Positions 1 to 5,303 of a stretch of 6,400 bases of DNA are shown piece by piece; positions within the stretch are counted from its first letter, which is position 1, and each line of letters begins with the position of its first letter. The notes under the pieces are model-generated. The model was not told where the DNA came from. It did no database searches and was given only the letters and a program-made list of their open reading frames with translations. The translations under genes and the position numbers were made by a program. This DNA is from Oscillospiraceae bacterium (GTDB lineage: Bacteria > Bacillota_A > Clostridia > Oscillospirales > Oscillospiraceae), in assembly GCA_017411665.1 (NCBI GenBank), contig JAFQPT010000093.1, forward strand, positions 1-6,400, written 5' to 3'.

Positions 1-1096
1 CGATTATTTGATTGTTGGTGCGGGCTTATTCGGTGCAGTGTTTGCACAGCAGGCCAAGCAGCGTGGGAAATCCGTGCTGGTTGTGGAAAAGCGCGGCCAT
101 ATCGCGGGCAATGTCTATACGGAAGCGATGGAAGAAATTCAAGTGCACCGTTACGGCGCTCATATTTTCCATACCAACAATAAAGAGGTCTGGGACTATG
201 TGAACGGGTTAGCGGAATTTAATCGCTATACCAACAGTCCCGTAGCCAATTATCACGGAGAGCTGTACTCCATGCCCTTCAATATGTATACCTTCAACAA
301 GATGTGGAATGTAGTGAAGCCTGAAGAAGCTCGGGAAATCATTGAACGTCAGCGTCGGGAGGCGGGGATTACCGAGCCTCAAAATCTGGAGGAGCAGGCC
401 ATTTCTCTGGTGGGGACGGATATTTACGAAAAGCTGGTAAAGGGCTACACGGAAAAACAGTGGGGCAGACCCTGCGACAAGCTTCCCTCTTTTATCATTA
501 AGCGTCTGCCTGTGCGCTTTACCTTTGACAACAACTATTTTGATGCCCGCTATCAGGGGATTCCCATGGGTGGCTATACCAAAATGGTGGAAAAGATTCT
601 GGACGGCATTGAAGTGCGTCTGCATACAGATTATCTGGAACATAAGACGGAGCTGGACGCATTGGCGGAAAAGGTGATTTATACAGGCCCCATTGATGCC
701 TATTTCGGCTATTGCCTGGGTAATCTGGCATACCGCAGCGTGCGCTTTGAGACAGAGGTTTTGGATACCCCCAATTTCCAGGGTAACGCTGTCGTAAATT
801 ATACTGACCGCGAGACACCCTGGACGCGCATCATTGAACATAAGTTCTTTGAATTCGGGACACAGCCCAAGACTGTTATTTCCCGTGAATACAGTGCAGA
901 ATGGCATCCCGGCATTGAGCCTTATTACCCCATCAACGATGATGTGAACGGAGCACTGTATGCCCGTTACAAGGAGCTGGCTGACGGGGAGAAAAACGTG
1001 ATCTTCGGCGGCCGATTGGGCGAATATAAATACTATGACATGGATGCGGTGATTGCATCGGCTTTGGAACTTGTGAAGCGAGAATTTGGTGAGTGA
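1..1096 (+). CDS. glf: UDP-galactopyranose mutase (5' end just outside window)
   Basis: Flavoenzyme that interconverts UDP-galactopyranose and UDP-galactofuranose in the cytoplasm, supplying Galf for surface glycans. The frame opens with D-Y-L-I-V-G-A-G-L-F-G, the FAD-binding Rossmann start that in E. coli Glf follows Met-Tyr, so only about one or two codons are missing (base 1 is the third base of the preceding codon). The protein closely follows my memory of E. coli Glf along its whole length: YGAHIFHTN, NLEEQAISLVG, KGYTEKQWGR, RFTFDNNYF, RYQGIP and the C-terminal GGRLGEYKYYDM. Assuming the N-terminus begins M-Y-D-Y, the two arginines that contact the UDP-sugar phosphates fall at R174 and R278, the E. 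coli positions. About 366 aa, the usual length, with no break. It ends 10 nt before the GT2 start, so the two genes are surely cotranscribed. An internal TTG at base 8 is not the real start. Confidence 0.97.
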   Translation, partial: DYLIVGAGLFGAVFAQQAKQRGKSVLVVEKRGHIAGNVYTEAMEEIQVHRYGAHIFHTNNKEVWDYVNGLAEFNRYTNSPVANYHGELYSMPFNMYTFNKMWNVVKPEEAREIIERQRREAGITEPQNLEEQAISLVGTDIYEKLVKGYTEKQWGRPCDKLPSFIIKRLPVRFTFDNNYFDARYQGIPMGGYTKMVEKILDGIEVRLHTDYLEHKTELDALAEKVIYTGPIDAYFGYCLGNLAYRSVRFETEVLDTPNFQGNAVVNYTDRETPWTRIIEHKFFEFGTQPKTVISREYSAEWHPGIEPYYPINDDVNGALYARYKELADGEKNVIFGGRLGEYKYYDMDAVIASALELVKREFGE

Positions 1097-1106
1097 GGAA
1101 CACATT

Positions 1107-2114
1107 ATGAAGCTACTGACAGTAACAGTCCCTTGTTTTAACTCTCAGGACTATTTGGAAAATTGCATCGAAAGCTTGCTGCCCGGCGGAGAGCGGGTGG
1201 AAATCATCATTATTAACGACGGATCTACCGACCGCACCGGTGAGATTGCCGATGCCTACGCGGCAAAATATCCCAATATTGTTCGCGTTGTCCATCAGGA
1301 AAACGGCGGACATGGGGAAGTAATCAATCAAGGCATCCGCCATGCCACAGGCACTTATTTCAAGGTTGTAGACAGCGATGACCGACTGAGCGGAGAGTTC
1401 CCTGCATTTCTGGACCGTCTGGAAGCATACGAGCAGGAAGGTGGCGTGGATTTGTTTGTCAGCAATTACTACTACGTCCATTCTGACGGAATCGGTGACC
1501 GTTCCATCAACTATGCCAATGCGCTGGACGAAAACAAAATCATGGGGTGGGAGGATACCCGCAGCTTCCGTATGCACCAGATGCTGACCATCCACAGCTG
1601 CACCTTCCGCACTGAATGTATGTGCAAATGGCCTGCGGATTTGCCGAAAAAGACCTTCTATGAAGATAATCTGATGGTTTGCATGACGCTGCCGCATGTA
1701 TCCCGCATCGCGTATATGAATGCGGACTTGTATCTTTACACCATTGGCCGTGAGGGACAGTCCGTGCAGCAGGATGTGATGATGAAGCGCTATCATCACC
1801 AGATTCTGGTGACTAAAATGTGTTTCCGCTCCTGCCATCTGGATGATATCCTGCAGCCCAGACTGAAGCAGTATATGAAGCATGAGCTGTTTATGATGTT
1901 TGCCATCTCGATTCTGTTTACTCGTTTGAATCGTACCGACGAAACCGATGCGGCCATTGCTGAAATGTGGGCGGACTGCTACGAGTTTGATGCCAAATGG
2001 GCCAAGCACTTCCGAAAGGGGCCGCTGTGGCTGATTTGCCTCCCCGGTCATTTCGGACGGGAGTTTTCTGCATTGATTTACCGTATCTGCAATAAAATCG
2101 TTCGTTTCAACTGA
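1107..2114 (+). CDS. Family 2 glycosyltransferase
   Basis: Inverting GT-A glycosyltransferase of 335 aa, expected to add a sugar from a nucleotide donor to a surface polysaccharide or lipid-linked glycan on the cytoplasmic side. The N-terminus LTVTVPCFN is the GT2 donor-binding strand. It is followed by NDGSTDRT (37-44), the QENGGHGE segment (64-71), the metal-binding DSDD (89-92) and a YEDN (185-188) in the place of the GT2 catalytic acid pair. The C-terminal third is basic and aromatic but lacks a clear TM helix, suggesting a peripheral membrane protein. The start is ATG 1107, preceded by GAGG with 8 nt spacing; in-frame TTG 1086 and GTG 1089 lie inside glf and lack a better site. Directly following glf, it could be a galactofuranosyltransferase, but this family is widespread and varied in Clostridia and the sequence alone does not fix donor or acceptor. 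Confidence 0.93.
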   Translation: MKLLTVTVPCFNSQDYLENCIESLLPGGERVEIIIINDGSTDRTGEIADAYAAKYPNIVRVVHQENGGHGEVINQGIRHATGTYFKVVDSDDRLSGEFPAFLDRLEAYEQEGGVDLFVSNYYYVHSDGIGDRSINYANALDENKIMGWEDTRSFRMHQMLTIHSCTFRTECMCKWPADLPKKTFYEDNLMVCMTLPHVSRIAYMNADLYLYTIGREGQSVQQDVMMKRYHHQILVTKMCFRSCHLDDILQPRLKQYMKHELFMMFAISILFTRLNRTDETDAAIAEMWADCYEFDAKWAKHFRKGPLWLICLPGHFGREFSALIYRICNKIVRFN

Positions 2115-2130
2115 AATACAAAACATCGCG

Positions 2131-2166
2131 CACCGCTGAACCGTATGGTTCAGCGGTGATTATTTG
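2131..2166 (+). terminator. Hairpin terminator of the glf-GT2 unit
   Basis: A perfect 12-bp stem, CACCGCTGAACC (2131-2142) with GGTTCAGCGGTG (2147-2158), and a GTAT tetraloop start 16 nt after the GT2 stop. The following run (ATTATTTG) is only moderately T-rich, so this may be a leaky or factor-assisted terminator. It marks the end of the glycan genes. Confidence 0.7.
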
Positions 2167-2204
2167 CTGAAACCTTTTTCTATAAATAAATCCGACTAAA
2201 CAAC

Positions 2205-2233
2205 TGGACAGACTGAAATGAGGTTGATATAAT
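2205..2233 (+). promoter_or_regulatory. Sigma-A promoter of ohrR
   Basis: The -35 TGGACA (2205-2210) and a perfect -10 TATAAT (2228-2233) are 17 nt apart, with an extended -10 TG at 2225-2226. Transcription should start near 2240, giving a leader of about 65 nt. The leader contains a small inverted repeat, TGACGA (2251-2256) with TCGTCA (2269-2274), of uncertain meaning. I could not find the TACAATT/AATTGTA type OhrR box known from Bacillus, so autoregulation is not shown by the sequence. Confidence 0.7.
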
Positions 2234-2304
2234 GTGTTGGAATATTAGATTGACGAATTGGGAACTGCTCGTCAGTCGGATAAAGTAGACAGGTGGATGA
2301 AAAT

Positions 2305-2754
2305 ATGAGTGAACACGATTTTGAGGCATTAAAAATTGAAAATCAGTTGTGTTTCCCACTGTATGCTTGCTCCAGAGAAGTAATCAAGCAATATAAACCC
2401 TTTTTGGATGAACTGGACCTGACATACACCCAGTATATCGCTATGATGGTGCTGTGGGAAAACCAGGAGATGACCGTAAAGGAATTGGGCGATGTTTTGT
2501 ATTTGGATTCCGGTACTTTGACTCCGCTGCTGAAGAAGCTGGAAGCAAAAAACTACGTAACCCGTACCAGATCCCGCAAGGATGAACGCAACTTGATCGT
2601 TGCTTTGACCGAACAGGGCGAACAGCTGAAGGAACAGGCAATGAAAATGCCGCGCGCTATTGCAGATTATACCGAGCTGTCCAAGAAAGAGGCGGAAGAT
2701 TTGTATCGCACGCTGTACAAAATTCTTGCGCGCTTGGAACAGTGTAAAAACTAA
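2305..2754 (+). CDS. ohrR: OhrR-type MarR regulator, organic hydroperoxide sensor
   Basis: Dimeric winged-helix repressor of 149 aa; OhrR proteins leave DNA when a single N-terminal cysteine is oxidised by organic hydroperoxides. The N-terminus follows B. subtilis OhrR as I recall it: ENQLCFPLYACSRE, KQYKPFLDEL, and YLDSGTLTPLLKKLEAK as recognition helix. The sensing cysteine is C16; the two tyrosines that hydrogen-bond to it in OhrR correspond to Y30 and Y41. The wing carries RSRKDERNLIVALTEQG with the family's D-E-R. Further cysteines at C22 and C147 (third from the end) could act as resolving thiols, but this is inference. The start is ATG 2305 with AGGTGG 8 nt before it; in-frame GTG 2293 lies within that site. 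It has its own promoter and terminator, and no ohr peroxidase gene adjoins it, so its targets are probably elsewhere. OhrR is much more likely than a generic MarR, though the effector is untested. Confidence 0.9.
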   Translation: MSEHDFEALKIENQLCFPLYACSREVIKQYKPFLDELDLTYTQYIAMMVLWENQEMTVKELGDVLYLDSGTLTPLLKKLEAKNYVTRTRSRKDERNLIVALTEQGEQLKEQAMKMPRAIADYTELSKKEAEDLYRTLYKILARLEQCKN

Positions 2755-2766
2755 TCAAATTATGAG

Positions 2767-2797
2767 AATGCTCCGTGAAGTTCGCGGAGCATTTTTG
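2767..2797 (+). terminator. Intrinsic terminator after ohrR
   Basis: The arms AATGCTCCGTG (2767-2777) and CGCGGAGCATT (2783-2793) pair over 11 positions with one G-T wobble around the loop AAGTT, followed by TTTTT. It ends 2 nt before the -35 box of the padR promoter, so the two units are packed back to back. Confidence 0.9.
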
Positions 2798-2798
2798 C

Positions 2799-2827
2799 TT
2801 GACAAATATATCGTACTGCGATATATT
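2799..2827 (+). promoter_or_regulatory. Sigma-A promoter of padR-DUF2812
   Basis: Consensus -35 TTGACA (2799-2804), a 17-nt spacer, and -10 TATATT (2822-2827). The expected start is near 2834. The spacer and -10 are exactly covered by the first palindrome described in the next entry, so repressor binding would exclude RNA polymerase. Confidence 0.85.
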
Positions 2828-2862
2828 ATATATCGAGGTGCGATATATCGAATCGCAATATA
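2805..2862. promoter_or_regulatory. Tandem palindromic operators, probable PadR sites
   Basis: Site 1 has 9-nt arms AATATATCG (2805-2813) and CGATATATT (2819-2827) around TACTG. Site 2 has 8-nt arms ATATATCG (2828-2835) and CGATATAT (2841-2848) around AGGTG. Both share the form ATATATCG-N5-CGATATAT, and their centres are 22 bp apart, about two helical turns, so two dimers could sit on the same face. A third, weaker copy overlaps the right arm of site 2: ATATATCG (2843-2850), then a 6-of-8 match at 2856-2863. Site 1 fills the spacer and -10; site 2 covers the expected start point. The adjacent padR is the obvious binder, which is inference. Confidence 0.8.
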
Positions 2863-2875
2863 GGAGGTGAGCGAT

Positions 2876-3193
2876 ATGGATGCACATATCAGAAAGGTTT
2901 ATGTCCCCATGACGGAAACGGGGTTTTATATTTTGCTGTGTCTGCAGGATGAGATGCACGGCTACAGCATTGTGCAAAAGGTAGAGGCAATGACAGGCGG
3001 TGCGGTGCGGTTGAGTCCCAGCACCATGTACGGGAGTCTGTCGAAAATGGAAAAGGACGGACTGATTCGCTTTGTCAGAGAAGAAGATAAACGGAAGCTG
3101 TATCATATCACTGCCCTTGGCAGAGAAGTATTGGAATTGGAAATGAATCGAATCGAGCGGCTATACCGCAATATGAAGGAGGCCCGGAAATGA
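2876..3193 (+). CDS. PadR family transcriptional regulator
   Basis: Short (105 aa) winged-helix repressor of the PadR-s2 type, which consists of the DNA-binding domain plus one C-terminal dimerisation helix. Visible features are TGFYILLCLQDEMHGYSI (15-32), with the family's HGY before helix 2; the recognition helix LSPSTMYGSLSKMEKDGLI (46-64); a charged wing with REEDKRKLYHIT (68-79); and a terminal amphipathic helix rich in E, R and K. Such regulators usually repress their own operon and are relieved by a small ligand or by a partner protein. The start is ATG 2876 with AGGAGG (2862-2867) 8 nt upstream; in-frame GTG 2867 overlaps that site. The stop overlaps the next start by ATGA, indicating translational coupling with the DUF2812 gene. 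The palindromes over the promoter make autorepression likely. The inducer cannot be read from the sequence. Confidence 0.95.
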   Translation: MDAHIRKVYVPMTETGFYILLCLQDEMHGYSIVQKVEAMTGGAVRLSPSTMYGSLSKMEKDGLIRFVREEDKRKLYHITALGREVLELEMNRIERLYRNMKEARK

Positions 3194-3729
3194 GCGCAAC
3201 GAAAACCATATTCAAGTGGTTTGATATTACCCAGCATGAAGATGAGCAGGAGTATCTGCGTGAAATGCATCGGAGTGGCTGGCGGCTGAAGAAAGTCACA
3301 TGGGCATTTTATACGTTTGAGCAGTGTGAACCTGAAGATGTGATTTATCAGCTGGACTATCATCAAAGTATTGAACAGAAAACTGAGTATCTGCAGATGT
3401 TTTTCGACTGCGGTTGGGAGTATATCCAGGATATGATGGGATACTCTTATTTCCGCAAACCCGCGTCAGAAATGGGAGAGCATGAAACAGGGATTTTCTG
3501 CGACCACGAGTCTCGTATGGCAATGTGGGACAGAGTGTTTAAAGGCCGTGTGAGGGTACTGCTGTTTATGCTGATATGTGTGATTATTCCGCAGCTGGTG
3601 ATGCAGTCACATAACACATCTCCCGGAGGGGATGTGCTGTATGGAGTATTCATCGGTCTGCTGCTGGTGTATCTGGTGCTTTTGATTCGTTTTGCACGGC
3701 GCTATAAAAAGGCGCGGGATGGAGAATAA
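3190..3729 (+). CDS. DUF2812 membrane protein
   Basis: 179-aa protein of a family commonly found beside PadR regulators in Firmicutes; its biochemical role is unknown. The cytosolic part (1-118) holds two tryptophan-containing modules that look like an internal repeat: FKWFDITQHEDEQEYLREMH...SGWRLKKV (8-36) and EYLQMFFDCGWEYI (66-79). A YSYFRKP segment ends the folded part (85-91). Two hydrophobic helices follow, about 121-138 and 149-166, the second ending in a positive cluster RFARRYKKAR. This suggests a hairpin in the membrane with both ends inside. The start is ATG 3190 with AGGAGG (3177-3182) 7 nt before, overlapping the padR stop by 4 nt. The context suggests a membrane-anchored partner of PadR, perhaps sensing envelope stress or sequestering the repressor, but that is speculation. 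Confidence 0.9.
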   Translation: MSATKTIFKWFDITQHEDEQEYLREMHRSGWRLKKVTWAFYTFEQCEPEDVIYQLDYHQSIEQKTEYLQMFFDCGWEYIQDMMGYSYFRKPASEMGEHETGIFCDHESRMAMWDRVFKGRVRVLLFMLICVIIPQLVMQSHNTSPGGDVLYGVFIGLLLVYLVLLIRFARRYKKARDGE

Positions 3730-3732
3730 TCG

Positions 3733-3771
3733 AAAAAAATCTGCATTTCTTTCTGAAATGCGGATTTTTTT
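3733..3771. terminator. Strong terminator with A-tract and T-tract, possibly bidirectional
   Basis: The arms 3733-3749 and 3755-3771 pair over 17 positions with one G-T wobble around the loop TTTCT. The outer seven pairs are A7 against T7, so the hairpin core (TCTGCATTTC with GAAATGCGGA) has a T-run on the 3' side of either strand. It closes the padR-DUF2812 unit 3 nt after the stop codon. No minus-strand gene lies within the window to need the reverse activity, so that part is only a structural property. Confidence 0.92.
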
Positions 3772-3791
3772 ACGGCATTTTTATCAGATTG

Positions 3792-3836
3792 TTTACAGCT
3801 TTCCTATTGCGGTTATATAGAAGGGTGTGATAAAAT
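3792..3836 (+). promoter_or_regulatory. Promoter region of the permease, two alternatives
   Basis: Option A is TTTACA (3792-3797), a 16-nt gap, then TATATA (3814-3819), with a start near 3826. Option B is an extended -10, TG-A-TAAAAT (3828-3836), with a weak TTGCGG (3807-3812) at 18 nt and a start near 3843. Either gives a leader of about 55-75 nt. Under option B the upstream TTG at 3843 could hardly be a start codon, which favours TTG 3900. Confidence 0.55.
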
Positions 3837-3861
3837 CATTATTTGTTAATAGGATTGCGAA

Positions 3862-3898
3862 GCCCGAGAAAGCGGGCGATTTTAAAGGAGGCACTTTC
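3862..3898 (+). promoter_or_regulatory. Candidate H-type pseudoknot in the permease leader, enclosing the RBS
   Basis: Stem 1 is GCCCG (3862-3866) with CGGGC (3873-3877). Its loop bases GAAAG (3868-3872) can pair with CTTTC (3894-3898), which sits directly before the TTG start codon. That makes stem 2, with one base in loop 1, none in loop 2 and 16 nt in loop 3. Loop 3 contains the ribosome binding site AAGGAGG (3885-3891). The geometry fits a coaxially stacked H-type pseudoknot, the fold of preQ1-I and some SAM riboswitches, but I do not recognise a known class. It could control translation start. A 5-bp stem 2 could arise by chance. Confidence 0.4.
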
Positions 3899-3899
3899 G

Positions 3900-5174
3900 T
3901 TGATTGCTGCAATTATCCTGTTTGCGTTGACCTATGCGCTGATGCTGTCCTTTGGACAATATCGTCCTTATATCGCGCTGGCATCCGGCGTGATTTTTAT
4001 TCTTACGGGGATGCTGCCGCTTAATCAGGTACTTGGGGCTATTGATTTCAATGTATTGCTGATGATTGCAGGTACTATGGGTCTGGTATATTTGTTTATC
4101 GAGAGCAAGATGCCTGCGCTGCTGGCAGACTTGATTATGGATAAGGTTCCCAATGTTCAAATGGCAGCGGTTTCACTGGCGTTGTTTGCAGGGATTATTT
4201 CCGCTTTTGTAGACAATGTGGCCACTGTATTGATGATTGCTCCTGTTGCGCTGGCCATTTGCAAGAAGCTGGGTACCAACCCCGTTCCCTTTGTTATTGG
4301 CATTGCAGTATCCTCCAATTTGCAGGGTGCGGCTACGCTGGTTGGAGATACCACAGCTATTATGCTGGGTTCTTATGCGGAAATGAGTTTTTTGAACTTT
4401 TTCTGGTATAAGGGGCGTCCCTCTATCTTCTTTGCGGTGGAATTGGGTGCGATTTTGTCCGCATTGATTCTGGCATTCCTGTTCCGCAAGGAAAAGGCGG
4501 AAATTCCCAAGGGCAATGAAAAAACTGTGGTCACCGACTATGTTCCCACTGTTTTGCTGGTCGGTGCCATTGCGCTGCTGATTGTGGCATCCTTTATTCC
4601 CGTGAAGCCCGATATCACCAACGGTCTGATTTGCTGTACGCTGATGGCGTTCGGTGTTGTTCGCAATTTCGTGAAGAAGAAAGATGTGAACGCATTGCTG
4701 GCACCTTTGAAGGCCATTGACTTTGAAACCATCGGTCTGCTGGTCGGTCTGTTTTTGATGATCGGTGGGATTACAGCGAAAGGCGTTATTGATGCGGCTG
4801 CGGATTTGCTGGCAGCGGCAGGCGGCGGAAATATCTTCCTGCTGTATACTGTAATTGTCTGGGCTTCCGTGCTGATTTCTGCGTTCATTGATAACATTCC
4901 TTATGTGGCAACTATGCTGCCTGTGATTACAGGTCTTTCCGCGGCACTGGGAATTGACCCCACTGTGCTGTACTTCGGTCTGCTGTCCGGTGCGACTCTG
5001 GGTGGGAACTGCACACCCATCGGGGCTTCCGCCAATATTACCGCAATCGGTATTTTGAATAAGGAAGGCTATGAAGTGAAGAATGGCGACTTTATGCGAA
5101 TGGGCGTTCCTTTCACCCTGGCTGCGGTGATTCCCGCCTATATCTACATCTGGCTGATGTATGGCGGCCTGTAA
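3900..5174 (+). CDS. Ion-transporter superfamily permease (ArsB/NhaD/SLC13-like)
   Basis: Polytopic inner-membrane transporter of 424 aa with about ten to twelve hydrophobic helices and the two-repeat architecture of the IT superfamily (CitMHS/ArsB/NhaD/DASS). Repeat 1 has FVDNVATVLMIAP (103-115) and the substrate-tip signature SSNLQGAATLVGD (138-150). Repeat 2 has FIDNIPYVATMLP, with its D at 331, and GGNCTPIGASAN (368-379). The paired D-N helices and N-G-G-T-type tips are where these proteins bind substrate and cations. The substrate is not readable: an anion such as arsenite or a dicarboxylate, or Na+/H+ exchange, are all possible. The start is taken as TTG 3900: AAGGAGG lies 8 nt before it, and the resulting MIAAIILFALTYALML opening resembles ArsB-type N-termini. 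TTG 3843 would add 19 residues but lacks a good ribosome site. It is monocistronic between its own promoter and terminator. Confidence 0.87.
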   Translation: MIAAIILFALTYALMLSFGQYRPYIALASGVIFILTGMLPLNQVLGAIDFNVLLMIAGTMGLVYLFIESKMPALLADLIMDKVPNVQMAAVSLALFAGIISAFVDNVATVLMIAPVALAICKKLGTNPVPFVIGIAVSSNLQGAATLVGDTTAIMLGSYAEMSFLNFFWYKGRPSIFFAVELGAILSALILAFLFRKEKAEIPKGNEKTVVTDYVPTVLLVGAIALLIVASFIPVKPDITNGLICCTLMAFGVVRNFVKKKDVNALLAPLKAIDFETIGLLVGLFLMIGGITAKGVIDAAADLLAAAGGGNIFLLYTVIVWASVLISAFIDNIPYVATMLPVITGLSAALGIDPTVLYFGLLSGATLGGNCTPIGASANITAIGILNKEGYEVKNGDFMRMGVPFTLAAVIPAYIYIWLMYGGL

Positions 5175-5183
5175 AGATTATCC

Positions 5184-5217
5184 AACACCTGCTGCGCTGC
5201 GGCAGGTGTTTTTGTTT
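5184..5217 (+). terminator. Intrinsic terminator after the permease
   Basis: AACACCTGCTGC (5184-5195) pairs with GCGGCAGGTGTT (5199-5210) over 12 positions with one wobble, a 3-nt loop GCT, then TTTTTGTTT. It starts 9 nt after the stop codon and lies 10 nt before the next -35 box. Confidence 0.92.
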
Positions 5218-5227
5218 ATCTTAGATG

Positions 5228-5256
5228 TTGACAACACAACTTCCTGCGCATATAAT
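5228..5256 (+). promoter_or_regulatory. Perfect-consensus sigma-A promoter of marR-degV
   Basis: TTGACA (5228-5233), exactly 17 nt, TATAAT (5251-5256). Transcription should start at about 5263. A promoter this strong upstream of a repressor gene normally implies that it is held down by that repressor; see the palindrome entry. Confidence 0.92.
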
Positions 5257-5262
5257 ATGGGA

Positions 5263-5278
5263 TGTTGATAAGTCAACA
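5263..5278. promoter_or_regulatory. Palindromic operator candidate at the marR start point
   Basis: TGTTGA (5263-5268) and TCAACA (5273-5278) form perfect 6-nt arms around TAAG, right at the expected transcription start. A related palindrome, TGTTG-A-CAACA (5226-5236), covers the -35 box, and the octamer GATGTTGA occurs at both places (5224-5231 and 5261-5268), 37 bp apart. MarR proteins typically bind such 16-20 bp palindromes and repress themselves. Binding by the gene product at 5304 is inferred. Confidence 0.55.
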
Positions 5279-5303
5279 AAAGATGAAAACAGGAGGCATT
5301 GCC

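Noticed and set aside
1113..2126. Long minus-strand open frame (337 codons) antisense to the GT2 gene, and a similar one at 209-1105 antisense to glf
   Set aside because: Both lie exactly opposite confidently identified genes. Their translations resemble no family I know and lack ribosome sites; they arise from codon bias.
2251..2274. TGACGA/TCGTCA hairpin in the ohrR leader as a riboswitch or attenuator
   Set aside because: Only 6 bp with a 12-nt loop, no T-run and no pairing with the ribosome binding site.
2190..2281. 8-nt inverted repeat ATCCGACT / AGTCGGAT flanking the ohrR promoter
   Set aside because: The arms are 76 nt apart and unlike known OhrR boxes. A match of this length in a region this size is plausible by chance.
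2805..2862. AT-rich repeats at 2805-2862 as an attachment site or CRISPR-like repeat
   Set aside because: They are short dyads placed precisely on a promoter, with no spacers, integrase or cas genes; operators explain them better.
3802..3854. TCCTATT / AATAGGA inverted repeat spanning the permease promoter
   Set aside because: The left arm is upstream of both candidate transcript starts, so it cannot fold in the RNA, and at 7 nt it is weak as an operator.
3827..4024. 65-codon plus-strand frame overlapping the permease start, considered as a leader peptide
   Set aside because: No ribosome binding site at its GTG start, and most of it overlaps the permease in another frame with no family resemblance.
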